In this document: piece by piece, positions 33,329-42,375 of the stretch
How the letters are laid out: each line of letters starts with the position of its first letter
Numbering within the stretch: position 1 is the stretch's first letter
Assembly (NCBI RefSeq): GCF_001707885.1
Contig: NZ_MASS01000025.1
Span: 1 to 57,107, forward strand
DNA length: 57,107 nucleotides
Source: Desulfosporosinus cupriresistens
Lineage (GTDB): Bacteria; Bacillota; Desulfitobacteriia; Desulfitobacteriales; Desulfitobacteriaceae
Reading direction: 5' to 3'
Notes under the pieces: model-generated
What the model was told of the DNA's origin: nothing
What the model saw: the letters and a program-made list of their open reading frames with translations, nothing else
Databases searched by the model: none
Made by a program: the position numbers and the translations under genes

Positions 33329-35176
33329 ATGAGTACAGTAGTAGAAACAAAGGAATTTCAAACGGAAATTCGGCAATTGTTAGACATTGTAATTCACTCG
33401 CTCTATACTGAACGCGAAATTTTCTTAAGAGAGCTCATTTCCAACGCAGCAGATGCAATGGAGAAACTGCGCTACATGCAGCTTACAGGCCCAGTGGTTA
33501 AAGACAAGGATTTGGAATTAGAAATCCATATCGATACGGATGATAACGCTCATACGTTAACCATAACCGATACCGGCATAGGGATGACAAAGGAAGAATT
33601 GGTAGAGAACTTAGGAACAATAGCTCATTCAGGCTCCAAAGAATTCATTAAACACCTCTCAACTAAAGGGGATCAAAAAGATCTTAACCTTATTGGTCAA
33701 TTCGGGGTTGGGTTTTACTCCGCTTTTATGGTCGCTGATAAAGTGACGCTATATACCCGTTCCTATCAAATGGACGGTGAAAGCTTAATTTGGGAATCCG
33801 ACGGTGTGGGGAGTTATACAATTACAGAAGGAGAAGACTTAAGCCGAGGCACGAAAATGGTCCTTCATTTAAAAGAAGATGCCCATGATTTTGCTAAAGA
33901 GGAAACGATCCAACGTGTGATCAAACAATATTCCAGCTTTGTGCCATATCCTATTAGTGTCAATGGTCAGAAAGTGAACACAGTTGACGCACTTTGGACA
34001 AAAAATAAAAATGAGATTACAGATGATGAGTACAACGAGTTTTATAAGTTCATTGGAAATGCTTATGATGAACCGCTTTTCCGCTTACATTTCTCTTCAG
34101 ATGCCCCGTTAAATATTAATACGCTGTTATTTGTTCCCAAAGAGAATTTTGAACAGTTTGGTTTCGGGCGAACGGAGCCAGGGGTAAGTCTTTATTGCAA
34201 AAAAGTTCTTATCCAGGAAAAATCCCAGGCTGTTTTGCCAGAGTGGCTGCGCTTTTTAAAAGGAGTCATAGATAGTGAAGAGCTTCCGCTTAATATCTCC
34301 AGGGAAACCATGCAGGATAGTGCTTTAGTTGGTAAGCTTAACAAAGTGGTGACAAGTCGTTTCCTAAAATTTCTTGAGAATCAAGCGGCCAATGAGCCTG
34401 AAAAGTATAAAGAGTTCTGGGAAAAGTTTAACTTCTTTATTAAAGAGGGAGCGGCAAATGACTTCACGCATCGCAAAGAACTCCTCAAACTTTTAAAATT
34501 CGAATCGTCAAACACCCAGGCTGGGGAGCTGATTTCGTTAGCTGATTACGTCAGTCGGATGAAAGAAGATCAAACGGCCATATATTATGTCAATGGCCCA
34601 TCACGCGAGGTCATCGAGTCCGGTCCTTATCTGGAAATATTCAGGGACAAAGGCCTAGAAGTGATCTACACGTATGCGGCAATTGATGACTATATTTTTG
34701 GTTCGGTGGGGGAATATGAAGGAAAAAAACTCACTTCTGCAGACCAAGCTGATTTGGATTTAAGCGATAGTGAGCAGAAGGCCAGAAGTGAACACGCTCT
34801 TGCTGAAGAGGATGTTCAGGCCTTGACCAGTTGGTTAAAAGAGGTGTTGGGTAGCAAGGTAACCGAGGTCCGAGAATCTAAGCGCCTAGTTGACAGCCCA
34901 GCCGTTGTTCTAAGCCCATATGGCACGAATAGCATGCAGCGTATGATGCAACTTGTAAATAAAGATTTGAATAACGTAGGACCCAGCGTGTTAGAGATTA
35001 ACGCTGCTCATCAGATGATCAAACGATTAGATTCGGCTCGGAAAAACGGGGACACGTTTGCTAAAATTGCAGCGGAGCAAATATTTGAGAATGCCCAAAT
35101 TGCTGCTGGGCTTATTGTTGACCCTAGAGGAATGGTAAACCGACTCAATGAGATTCTAGAACGTGCATTAGGATAG
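33329..35176 (+). CDS. htpG: Molecular chaperone HtpG (Hsp90)
   Basis: The 615-residue cytosolic Hsp90 chaperone has the GHKL ATPase N-domain with LRELISNAADAMEKLRY (Asn of motif 1), DTGIGMTKEELVENLGTIAHSG, GQFGVGFYSAFMVA, a middle domain with SRETMQDS, and a C-terminal dimerisation domain. The length matches bacterial HtpG. GGAGGTAAATA precedes the ATG. It ends in a strong terminator. It is a single gene or forms a unit with the small upstream UPF0178 gene. No CIRCE element was seen upstream. Confidence 0.95.
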   Translation: MSTVVETKEFQTEIRQLLDIVIHSLYTEREIFLRELISNAADAMEKLRYMQLTGPVVKDKDLELEIHIDTDDNAHTLTITDTGIGMTKEELVENLGTIAHSGSKEFIKHLSTKGDQKDLNLIGQFGVGFYSAFMVADKVTLYTRSYQMDGESLIWESDGVGSYTITEGEDLSRGTKMVLHLKEDAHDFAKEETIQRVIKQYSSFVPYPISVNGQKVNTVDALWTKNKNEITDDEYNEFYKFIGNAYDEPLFRLHFSSDAPLNINTLLFVPKENFEQFGFGRTEPGVSLYCKKVLIQEKSQAVLPEWLRFLKGVIDSEELPLNISRETMQDSALVGKLNKVVTSRFLKFLENQAANEPEKYKEFWEKFNFFIKEGAANDFTHRKELLKLLKFESSNTQAGELISLADYVSRMKEDQTAIYYVNGPSREVIESGPYLEIFRDKGLEVIYTYAAIDDYIFGSVGEYEGKKLTSADQADLDLSDSEQKARSEHALAEEDVQALTSWLKEVLGSKVTEVRESKRLVDSPAVVLSPYGTNSMQRMMQLVNKDLNNVGPSVLEINAAHQMIKRLDSARKNGDTFAKIAAEQIFENAQIAAGLIVDPRGMVNRLNEILERALG

Positions 35177-35210
35177 GATGAGAGACTATAAAATGAATAG
35201 TTAATTAGGA

Positions 35211-35262
35211 GAGGAAGAAAAGGATTGCTGAGATTTAATCGCAGTTCTTTTCTTCCTCTTAT
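35211..35262 (+). terminator. Terminator after htpG
   Basis: GAGGAAGAAAAGGATTGC pairs with GCAGTTCTTTTCTTCCTC, followed by TTATTTT. Confidence 0.75.
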
Positions 35263-35814
35263 TTTCACTTATATGGTGGATGGATTGTCCACCTATTAGG
35301 AATTCGAGTGGAATTGAAGTTAGTGTATTACCAACAGAAGTGCATAATATTTAGAAAAATCAGCCTTTATAGACAAATTTCCAAAGTTAGTCATTGACTA
35401 ATTCCCTGCCAATGTGATATTTTTAACAGGTAGAAGCTAGTTCGTATTTGCACAAGTTTGTTGATGTTGGTAAAGCGAAAGGTGTTGCTACAATATGATT
35501 ATCTAATTGATCAATAAGGAATAAGAATTTTACAAGCTAATGAAAATTCCTTAGACTGATAGTGATAATAAGGACAAATACAAGTCTGAACTGCTGATTT
35601 TACATCACACCACGCATATCGTCTACACGGTACGGTTGGCGTGCCTAATTAATCTAAAAACGTTCTGATGGAAAGGTCGGTGTTGGATGGGGGGGATTGG
35701 CGCCATTCAGCATCGACTGAATTGTCTTGCACAAAAAATAAAAGGGTGTCTGAACGGTCTCCATAAGATTAAGAAAGGTTTTTTTGCTTATTAAACTACA
35801 AGGAGTGGTTGGAA
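35263..35814 (+). other. Long leader upstream of the dsr operon
   Basis: About 550 bases without a credible gene. It should contain the dsrMKJOP promoter. A weak pair TTGGTA/TACAAT with 16 bases between lies near 35468-35495, too weak to call. AAGGAGTGG at the end is the binding site of the first gene. Confidence 0.4.
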
Positions 35815-36369
35815 ATGGATATCAAGCTTAAAGACCTTATTGAAGGAAAGAAATCCGTCATTTTAGAAAGGTGGTTTGATGCAATAATAGAGACCTATCC
35901 GACTGATGCTACAGGCTTTTTGAAAAAGAAGCAAGATAGGTTTGCTAATCCAGTGGGCCATGCGATATCGAAGGGAACAGAAGGTATCTTAGAAGTGCTC
36001 GTCGGTGAGAAAGAACTTTCTGAGGATTTGCCTTTTCTCAACGACATTATTAAAGTTAGAGCGATTCAAGATTTTACCCCATCGAAGGCAATATCCTTTG
36101 TTTTTCTGCTTAAAAAGGTAGTTAGAGAAACGCTGGAAAAGGAAATTAGGCAGAACCAGATCTATGATGCATTGTTAAGGTTCGAATCAAAAATAGATGA
36201 TCTGGCTCTTTTTGCCTTTAATATATATGTAAAATGTCGAGAACAGATTTACGAACTAAAGACAGATGAACTAAAAAGAATGACTTACACACTACTAAAA
36301 AAAGCAAATTTGATGTATGAGATCCCAGTTCCAGAATTCGAAATCAAAGACCCAAAATGTAATGCATAA
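35815..36369 (+). CDS. RsbRD N-terminal-domain-like protein heading the dsr operon
   Basis: The 184-residue all-helical protein fits the RsbRD N-terminal (globin-like sensor) domain: WFDAIIETYPTDATGFL near residues 17-35 and KKQDRFANPVGHAI, then SKGTEGILEVLVGE, and FTPSKAISFVFLLK. It lacks a STAS or kinase domain. Proteins like it precede dsrMKJOP genes in other sulfate reducers, as I recall, but the function is unknown; sensing a redox state or ligand for the complex is a guess. ATG 35815 follows AAGGAGTGG at 7-8 bases. It lies 17 bases upstream of dsrM in the same operon. Confidence 0.75.
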   Translation: MDIKLKDLIEGKKSVILERWFDAIIETYPTDATGFLKKKQDRFANPVGHAISKGTEGILEVLVGEKELSEDLPFLNDIIKVRAIQDFTPSKAISFVFLLKKVVRETLEKEIRQNQIYDALLRFESKIDDLALFAFNIYVKCREQIYELKTDELKRMTYTLLKKANLMYEIPVPEFEIKDPKCNA

Positions 36370-36386
36370 AGGAAGGAGGTCGTAGA

Positions 36387-37388
36387 GTGAAAGCATTGTT
36401 GTCTTTCCTCGCAGTAATTGTACTCATTCTGATCGCTACCCTAGGAGTGGATGTGGCAAATTTACATTTTCTATTTGGTATTATCATACCTTATCTGGCC
36501 TTTGTCATGTTTGTAGGTGGATTTGTCTATCGTGTCCTAAAATGGGGTCGCTCACCGGTGCCCTTTCGTATACCTACAACCTGTGGACAGCAAAAATCTC
36601 TCCCATGGATCAAGCAAGCTAAGATCGAAAACCCGACAACTTCCCTCGGTGTTGTGGTTAGAATGGCTTCAGAAATATTCTTTTTCCGTTCCTTATTCAG
36701 AAACACGAAAACAGAATTAAGAGTAGGTGCAGACGGCCCGAAATTATCCTATGGTTCAGCGAAGTGGCTTTGGGTTGGTAGCTTAGTTTTTCACTGGTCG
36801 TTCCTCATAATTATCGTCAGACATCTTAGATTCTTTTTGGAGCCAGTACCGTATTTCGTACAAATAGCTGACAGTATTGATGGTATGTTGCAAATTGGTT
36901 TACCACCGATCTATTTGACGGATCTTTTCTTTTTGCTCGCAGTTACATTCTTGTTCCTCAGAAGAATTGTTATTCCACAAGTTAAGTATATCTCTTTAGC
37001 TGCTGATTATTTCCCTCTTTTTATGATAATGAGCATAGCGATTTCAGGAATGCTTATGAGGTACTACTATAGAATTGATATTGTCGCTGTCAAAGAATTA
37101 GCACTTGGATTAGTTCAATTGCACCCAGTTATTCCTGCAGGAATTGGAGCTATCTTTTATATTCACCTGTTTCTTATCTGTACATTGTTTGCCTATTTCC
37201 CTACGAGCAAGTTAATGCATATGGGTGGTATATTCCTCAGTCCTACACGGAATATGAAAAATAACAATCGTATGGTAAGACACATCAATCCATGGAATCC
37301 TGAACTAGAATATCATACCTATGAGCATTACGAAGACGAATTCCGAGAAAAAATGAAAAAAGCTGGTATACCGGTGGAAAAGGAGTGA
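36387..37388 (+). CDS. dsrM: DsrM, membrane cytochrome b subunit
   Basis: DsrM is the NarI-like integral membrane subunit of the DsrMKJOP complex that oxidises menaquinol and passes electrons toward DsrK. The 333-residue protein has about six hydrophobic segments, the first two at residues about 3-20 and 25-45, the rest at about 110-275. Haem-ligand His candidates lie in VFHWSF and in the later HPVIPAGIG and IHLFL segments. GTG 36387 follows GGAAGGAGG. The C-terminus is soluble (HINPWNPELEYHTYEHYEDE), facing DsrK. Only six bases separate it from dsrK. Confidence 0.93.
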   Translation: MKALLSFLAVIVLILIATLGVDVANLHFLFGIIIPYLAFVMFVGGFVYRVLKWGRSPVPFRIPTTCGQQKSLPWIKQAKIENPTTSLGVVVRMASEIFFFRSLFRNTKTELRVGADGPKLSYGSAKWLWVGSLVFHWSFLIIIVRHLRFFLEPVPYFVQIADSIDGMLQIGLPPIYLTDLFFLLAVTFLFLRRIVIPQVKYISLAADYFPLFMIMSIAISGMLMRYYYRIDIVAVKELALGLVQLHPVIPAGIGAIFYIHLFLICTLFAYFPTSKLMHMGGIFLSPTRNMKNNNRMVRHINPWNPELEYHTYEHYEDEFREKMKKAGIPVEKE

Positions 37389-37394
37389 TCGAGG

Positions 37395-39020
37395 ATGGCA
37401 AAAGTTGAAAAAGTTAAGACTCCTAAACCAGAAGAACTATCTAATATTAGTTATCATCCTCCTGCAACGGATTGGATGGATACACCAACCGAATTCAAAC
37501 CGGGTACCTACTGTTGGGGTGCAAAGGAAAAAGATCTGATAACTCTGGGGTTACCTAATCCGAGACAATGGTCCCCAGCCGACGAAGACTGGAAAGTGCC
37601 TGAGGGTTGGGAAACAACCATATTAGACGGAATTGCCGAGAGATTAAGCAAATATCGCTCGTTTAAGGTTTTTATGGATATTTGTGTTAGATGTGGTGCC
37701 TGTGCCGATAAATGTCACTTCTATATAGCTACTGGTGACCCGAAAAATATGCCTGTTCTTAGAGCAGAACTGCTGAGATCAGTCTATAAAAAGTATTTTA
37801 CTAAATCCGGTAAATTCCTGGGGCGCTTAGCTGGAGCGAGAGAACTTGATATGGATGTGCTCAAAGAATGGTGGTCCTACTTTTTTCAATGTACTGAGTG
37901 TCGTCGCTGTTCTGTTTTCTGTCCATATGGTATCGACCAAGCTGAGGTAACAATAATCGGTAGAGAACTTCTTAACTTAGTGGGCTTAAACATTGACTGG
38001 ATCTCGGGACCAGCAGCAGCTTGTTATATGAAGGGAAATCACCTCGGTCTTGAGCCTCATGCAATTACGGGGAATATTGAAACCATGTGTGATGATATCG
38101 AGGAGATTACTGGTATTAGAGTAAATCCCACCTTTAATAGGAAAGGTGCCGAGATATTATTTATCACACCATCAGGAGACTTTTTAGGAGAGCCGGGCAT
38201 TTATACCTGTATGGGTTATCTTATGCTATTCCATGAACTTGGTCTTGATTACACTTGGAGTACCTACGCTTCCGAGGGTGGAAACTTTGGATTTTTTACT
38301 TCGAATGACACTGCGAAGAGACTCAACTACAAGATTTATGCAGAAGCAAAAAGATTAGGGGTTAAATATATCATTGGTGGAGAATGTGGCCACATGTGGA
38401 GAGTTCTTAATCAATATATGGATACTTGGCATGGCCCTGCAGATTTCCTGGAGGTTCCGGTATCACCAATAACTGGAACAAGGTTTGAAAATGCTAAGTC
38501 TACTAAAATGATTCATATCTCCGAATTTACGGCTGATTTAATTAAGCACAATAAACTAAAACTTGATCCAAGTCGGAATGATCATCTCAAAGTAACTTAT
38601 CATGACTCCTGTAATCCTTCGAGAGGGATGGGTCTTCTTGAAGAGCCCCGCTATATCATCAAGTCTGTTTGCAATAATTTCTACGAGATGCCTGAAAACA
38701 CAATCAGAGAGAAGACTTTCTGTTGCGGAAGTGGTTCAGGATTAAATGCCTCAGAAAATATGGAACAGCGTATGAGGGGCGGCTTTCCTCGCGCCAATGC
38801 AGTTAGATACGTTCAAGAGAAACATGGGGTTAATATGCTGGCTAATATTTGCGCAGTGGATCGTGCTGCATTCCCGGCTCTTATGGACTACTGGTGTCCA
38901 GGGGTAGGGGTTACAGGAACGACTGAGCTGTTGGCAAATGCTTTAGTGATGAAGGGCGAGATTAGGAGAACACTCGACATACGTCTTCAGGATCTTCCAG
39001 GAAAGGGAGGTAATGAGTAA
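37395..39020 (+). CDS. dsrK: DsrK, HdrD-like Fe-S catalytic subunit
   Basis: The 541-residue cytoplasmic subunit has two 4Fe-4S binding sites (CVRCGACADKC, residues 97-107, and CTECRRCSVFC at about 162-172) and a C-terminal CCG domain (CHDSCNPSRG and later FCCGSGSG) that in HdrD/HdrB holds the special 4Fe-4S cluster cleaving disulfides. It is thought to reduce the DsrC trisulfide formed during sulfite reduction. The length fits the family. It overlaps the start of dsrJ by one base and follows dsrM by six. Its presumed partner DsrC is encoded 2.6 kb downstream in the same direction. Confidence 0.95.
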   Translation: MAKVEKVKTPKPEELSNISYHPPATDWMDTPTEFKPGTYCWGAKEKDLITLGLPNPRQWSPADEDWKVPEGWETTILDGIAERLSKYRSFKVFMDICVRCGACADKCHFYIATGDPKNMPVLRAELLRSVYKKYFTKSGKFLGRLAGARELDMDVLKEWWSYFFQCTECRRCSVFCPYGIDQAEVTIIGRELLNLVGLNIDWISGPAAACYMKGNHLGLEPHAITGNIETMCDDIEEITGIRVNPTFNRKGAEILFITPSGDFLGEPGIYTCMGYLMLFHELGLDYTWSTYASEGGNFGFFTSNDTAKRLNYKIYAEAKRLGVKYIIGGECGHMWRVLNQYMDTWHGPADFLEVPVSPITGTRFENAKSTKMIHISEFTADLIKHNKLKLDPSRNDHLKVTYHDSCNPSRGMGLLEEPRYIIKSVCNNFYEMPENTIREKTFCCGSGSGLNASENMEQRMRGGFPRANAVRYVQEKHGVNMLANICAVDRAAFPALMDYWCPGVGVTGTTELLANALVMKGEIRRTLDIRLQDLPGKGGNE

Positions 39021-39487
39021 TGTACAAAGGCGGAAAAATTATTGTTGGGCTCATTATCTTTTTAGCTTTCCTGACGTTTCCTTTCTTCTCTAATATGGGT
39101 AAAGCAAACGCGGGGCCCGAAAATCTTGAAGCGAACCTTCAGCAAACTGCAGATACACAATGTGTTGAACCAGCAGATTATATGAGGAACAATCATATGC
39201 AACTCCTCAATCAATGGAGGCAGGCATACGTTCGTGATGGACTGACAGAATATACGAACAGTCAAGGAAAGACATTCGAAATCAATATTGATACGTGCAC
39301 AAAATGTCATTCAACTGGGGCGGCATCGAACACAGCAGGAGTGAGTAATCCAGCAGTAAATGAAGTAGGAGTTAGTAACCCGGCAGTGAATACGTCTGAT
39401 CAGTTTTGTGTTTCCTGCCATAATTATGCATCTGTAAAGCCGACCTGTTGGAGTTGCCACTCTGAGCCAGGGGGGGCAACAAAATGA
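39020..39487 (+). CDS. dsrJ: DsrJ, periplasmic triheme cytochrome c
   Basis: The 155-residue protein has an N-terminal membrane anchor or uncleaved signal (residues about 5-25) and three CxxCH haem motifs at 93-97, 130-134 and 143-147. Cys48 in the CVEPADYMRNNH region corresponds to the cysteine proposed as axial haem ligand in other DsrJ proteins. Between haem motifs 1 and 2 lies an imperfect tandem repeat of ten residues (GVSNPAVN twice, 107-114 and 117-124), which lengthens that loop. It takes part in electron or sulfur transfer on the outer face of the complex. The stop overlaps dsrO by four bases. Confidence 0.92.
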   Translation: MYKGGKIIVGLIIFLAFLTFPFFSNMGKANAGPENLEANLQQTADTQCVEPADYMRNNHMQLLNQWRQAYVRDGLTEYTNSQGKTFEINIDTCTKCHSTGAASNTAGVSNPAVNEVGVSNPAVNTSDQFCVSCHNYASVKPTCWSCHSEPGGATK

Positions 39488-40290
39488 GCATTAATAGAAG
39501 ACAATTTCTGAGAAGAGCTGGTATTGTTACCGCATTAGGACTTGGTGGTTCATTCGCTATTACTGGTTTACGCGGTAAAGTAGTTGAGGCGGCTGGTGAA
39601 GCTGGGTATAAGACGTCAGAAAATGCTTTAGAAGCGAAACACTGGGCTATGGTTGTGGATATGAGTAAATTTAAATCAGAAGATGACTTTAGAAGAGTTA
39701 CTGAATCGTGCGTAAGCATTCACAATATTCCTGACTTTGGTAATCCAAAAGATGAGATAAAGTGGATATGGGAAGACGATTACGAGCATACTTTTTCCGG
39801 CGGGGATAACGAATATTTGACTGAAAGTTTTAAAGAACTACCTTTTACTGTAATGTGTAATCACTGTGAAAATCCTCCATGTGTCAAGGCATGTCCTACG
39901 GGGGCGACCTTCAAAAGACCTGATGGAATCGTCGACATGGACTATCACCGTTGTATTGGCTGTAGATTTTGCATGGGAGCTTGTCCCTTTGGAGCACGGA
40001 GTTTTAATTACAGGGATCCTAGACCGTTTATTAAAACGATTAACCCTAATTTTCCGACGAGAACGCCTGGGGTTGTTGAAAAATGCACTTTTTGTGTAGA
40101 GCGATTGGCTAAAGGTCAAATGCCAGCCTGTGTAGAAGTTTCGAATGGCGGACTAATATTTGGCGATTTGGATGATCCTAACTCTGAGGTTCGAAAAATA
40201 GTCAGTAGTAAATTTACTATTCGTCGTAAAACAGAGTTAGGGACCCAGCCAAGTGTTTACTACCTTGTAGGAGGTGAAGATCATGCTTGA
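39484..40290 (+). CDS. dsrO: DsrO, Tat-exported ferredoxin-like subunit
   Basis: The 268-residue protein starts with a Tat signal (RRQFLRR at residues 5-11, then a hydrophobic stretch ending near KVVEAAGEAG), so it acts outside the cytoplasmic membrane. It carries several 4Fe-4S motifs: CNHCENPPCVKACP, CIGCRFCMGACPFGAR and CTFCVERLAKGQMPAC. It is the NrfC-like partner of the membrane subunit DsrP. Its start overlaps dsrJ by four bases and its end overlaps dsrP by eight, showing tight coupling. Confidence 0.94.
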   Translation: MSINRRQFLRRAGIVTALGLGGSFAITGLRGKVVEAAGEAGYKTSENALEAKHWAMVVDMSKFKSEDDFRRVTESCVSIHNIPDFGNPKDEIKWIWEDDYEHTFSGGDNEYLTESFKELPFTVMCNHCENPPCVKACPTGATFKRPDGIVDMDYHRCIGCRFCMGACPFGARSFNYRDPRPFIKTINPNFPTRTPGVVEKCTFCVERLAKGQMPACVEVSNGGLIFGDLDDPNSEVRKIVSSKFTIRRKTELGTQPSVYYLVGGEDHA

Positions 40291-41446
40291 AAAAGCTCTG
40301 ACCGGTAGTAAGAAATACTGGGCATGGATTATCTTCCTGCTTGCTGTGATCGCGGTTGGTTTTATGGCTTACCTTAAACAGTTTAGTTATGGTCTTGGTC
40401 TAACTGGTATGAGCAGAGATGTTTCATGGGGCTTGTACATTGCCCAGTTCACTTTCCTTGTGGGTGTTGCCGCATCAGCTGTTATGCTTGTCACTCCTTA
40501 TTATCTCCATGATTTTAAGAAGTTTGGTAAAATGGTCATCTTCGGTGAATTCTTAGCAGTTTCCGCAGTGATCATGTGTATCTTGTTTATCTTTGTAGAT
40601 GTCGGTCAACCAATGCGGATTTTAAATGTTCTCTTATATCCCCAATTACATTCAGTCATGTTTTATGATATGTGTGTTTTATGTGGTTATCTGGCCATCA
40701 ATATTATTGTAGGGTGGACGTCTCTTGGCGCTGAGCGAAAAGGCACTCCGACACCAAAGTGGGTAAAGTTTCTCGTTTATCTATCGGTACCCTGGGCTTT
40801 CAGTATTCATACTGTTACAGCTTTCTTATACGCTGGTCTGCCGGGAAGACACTTTTGGTTAACAGCTATTATGGCCGCTCGTTTTCTAGCATCTGCTTTC
40901 GCGGCTGGCCCATCACTACTTATTCTTTTGTTGTTGATTGTGCGAAAGGTAAGTAAATTTGACCCAGATCCTCCGGGTGTTGGGGCAATTCAATCGCTGG
41001 TTAAAATTATTCGGTATGCTATGATTGCGAATGTCTTCTTCTATATTTGTGAAGTATTCACAGCTTTCTACAGTAGTATACCGGGCGAAATGGCAGCGTT
41101 TAAGTATGTATTCGTTGGACTTGACGGACATTCGAGTCTAGTTCCCTTTATGTGGACAGCAACATTTCTTGCATTTCTTGGGATAGCTTTACTTGTTTTC
41201 CCAACACGTAAGAATAAAGTGCTTTTACCTATAGCTCTTCTAGCAATTTTCTTTGCCAATTGGATTGACAAAGGGGTAGTGCTCATCATTGCTGGATTTG
41301 TACCAAATTCTTTCGAACGAGTAACTGAGTATTTCCCGACAAGTAATGAAATATCCATTGTTCTTGGTGTATATGCGATTGGATTTCTGATCCTAACTAT
41401 TCTTTATAAGGTCGCTATCGCTGTTAGAGAAGAAAAAGCTCAATAG
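40283..41446 (+). CDS. dsrP: DsrP, NrfD-like membrane subunit
   Basis: The 387-residue integral membrane protein has about ten hydrophobic helices, the NrfD/PsrC pattern, and would exchange electrons between menaquinone and the periplasmic DsrO/DsrJ pair. Family marks are GMSRDVSWGLYIAQFTFLVG near the start and PGRHFWLTAIMAARFL. ATG 40283 follows AGGAGGTG at 6-7 bases; a GTG at 40274 falls inside that site and is rejected. It is the last gene of the MKJOP run and is separated from dsrC by about 170 bases, in which no clear terminator was found. Confidence 0.94.
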   Translation: MLEKALTGSKKYWAWIIFLLAVIAVGFMAYLKQFSYGLGLTGMSRDVSWGLYIAQFTFLVGVAASAVMLVTPYYLHDFKKFGKMVIFGEFLAVSAVIMCILFIFVDVGQPMRILNVLLYPQLHSVMFYDMCVLCGYLAINIIVGWTSLGAERKGTPTPKWVKFLVYLSVPWAFSIHTVTAFLYAGLPGRHFWLTAIMAARFLASAFAAGPSLLILLLLIVRKVSKFDPDPPGVGAIQSLVKIIRYAMIANVFFYICEVFTAFYSSIPGEMAAFKYVFVGLDGHSSLVPFMWTATFLAFLGIALLVFPTRKNKVLLPIALLAIFFANWIDKGVVLIIAGFVPNSFERVTEYFPTSNEISIVLGVYAIGFLILTILYKVAIAVREEKAQ

Positions 41447-41618
41447 ACTTAGTTGGTTTTTTTGATACTTGTTTGAGCGGTGAGAGGAATACAATTCAAC
41501 TGTTACATTTAGAAACGCTGGATTGAGACTGCTCCTGTTTGCTGTAAAAGTAGTCTAGCCTAGTAACCAAACTCAAACAGTTATCAATTTTAATAAACTC
41601 AAAGGAGGAAAAATTAAA

Positions 41619-41936
41619 ATGGCTCAACTTGTTGTAGGTGATTTAACAGTAGAATTGGATGAAGATGGTTTTCTCGAGGATTCTGCAGCTTGGAATGAAA
41701 GTGTTGCACTGGCTCTTGCTGCCACTGAGGATGTGGAGGAGCTTACTGAAGAACATTGGAAACTGATCAACTACCTTAGAGACTATTATGCACAATATGG
41801 TGTTGCACCAATGGTTCGGAAAATGTGTAAAGACACTGGTTTTGATCAAAAGAAGATTTATGTACTGTTTCCAGGTGGTCCAGGAAAAGGCGCCTGTAAA
41901 GTTGCAGGTCTTCCTAAACCAACCGGTTGCGTCTAA
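41619..41936 (+). CDS. dsrC: DsrC sulfur-carrier protein
   Basis: The 105-residue protein is DsrC/TusE-like. The C-terminal arm has both redox cysteines, Cys93 in ACKVAGLPKP and Cys104 as second last residue (TGCV), so it is a true DsrC able to form the trisulfide with sulfur from sulfite reductase. The HTH-like middle (WKLINYLRDYYAQYGVAP) is also typical. It is the mobile substrate of DsrK. The ATG follows AAAGGAGGAAAAA, a very strong site, and a short strong terminator follows the stop, consistent with high expression of its own transcript. Confidence 0.96.
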   Translation: MAQLVVGDLTVELDEDGFLEDSAAWNESVALALAATEDVEELTEEHWKLINYLRDYYAQYGVAPMVRKMCKDTGFDQKKIYVLFPGGPGKGACKVAGLPKPTGCV

Positions 41937-41941
41937 TTTCT

Positions 41942-41966
41942 AGGGAGGGTAGCCTCCCTTTTTTTG
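41942..41966 (+). terminator. Terminator of dsrC
   Basis: AGGGAGG pairs with CCTCCCT, followed by seven T residues. Confidence 0.88.
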
Positions 41967-41989
41967 TGCCATCGGGACGAATAATCTAT

Positions 41990-42223
41990 CGTTCTAAAGT
42001 CCCTTCTCGCCATCACGGCACCATGCCATCCATGGCGGAGCTCTAACCACTAAAGTCCTGTTCAAGTCTTGGCTACAGGGACTCTTGCCATCTATAGGTA
42101 GCGCGTAAACGCAACAGAGACGGTCTGGACTTGTGGTCTGTCACAAAGCCGAGTTATTTAATCATAAAAGTTAATTATGCTCGTTAAACCTAGGCTGAAA
42201 TTGGCCTAGGTTTAGCTTTTTTC
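41990..42223 (+). ncRNA. Candidate structured RNA ending in a terminator
   Basis: Between the dsrC terminator and the next gene is a stretch more GC-rich than the surrounding spacers. It has several local helices: CTCGCCAT with ATGGCGGAG (about 42007-42042), AGTCCTGT with ACAGGGACT (about 42054-42083), GCGTAAACGC (about 42106-42115) and a last hairpin TAAACCTAGGC with GCCTAGGTTTA followed by CTTTTTT (42185-42222). No reading frame fits. A transcript ending here could be a small RNA. I matched no named family. Confidence 0.3.
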
Positions 42224-42375
42224 AAGGATTACAACCCCTAGTACTAAGATCCAAAAGCTACATAGAAAGTCTGTTTGCTAATTTCTCAAAAAATTACTAT
42301 GATGGTATTTGGAAATAACAAAAAGTGAAGGTCAATTTTGTTTCTTGTGACTTGAAATGGGAAGGTGAAAACTTA

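Noticed and set aside
42085..42140. A T-box-like GGTAGCGCG stretch
   Set aside because: The UGGN bulge of the T-box core is missing, there is no specifier loop that I can see, and the downstream gene is not a typical T-box target.
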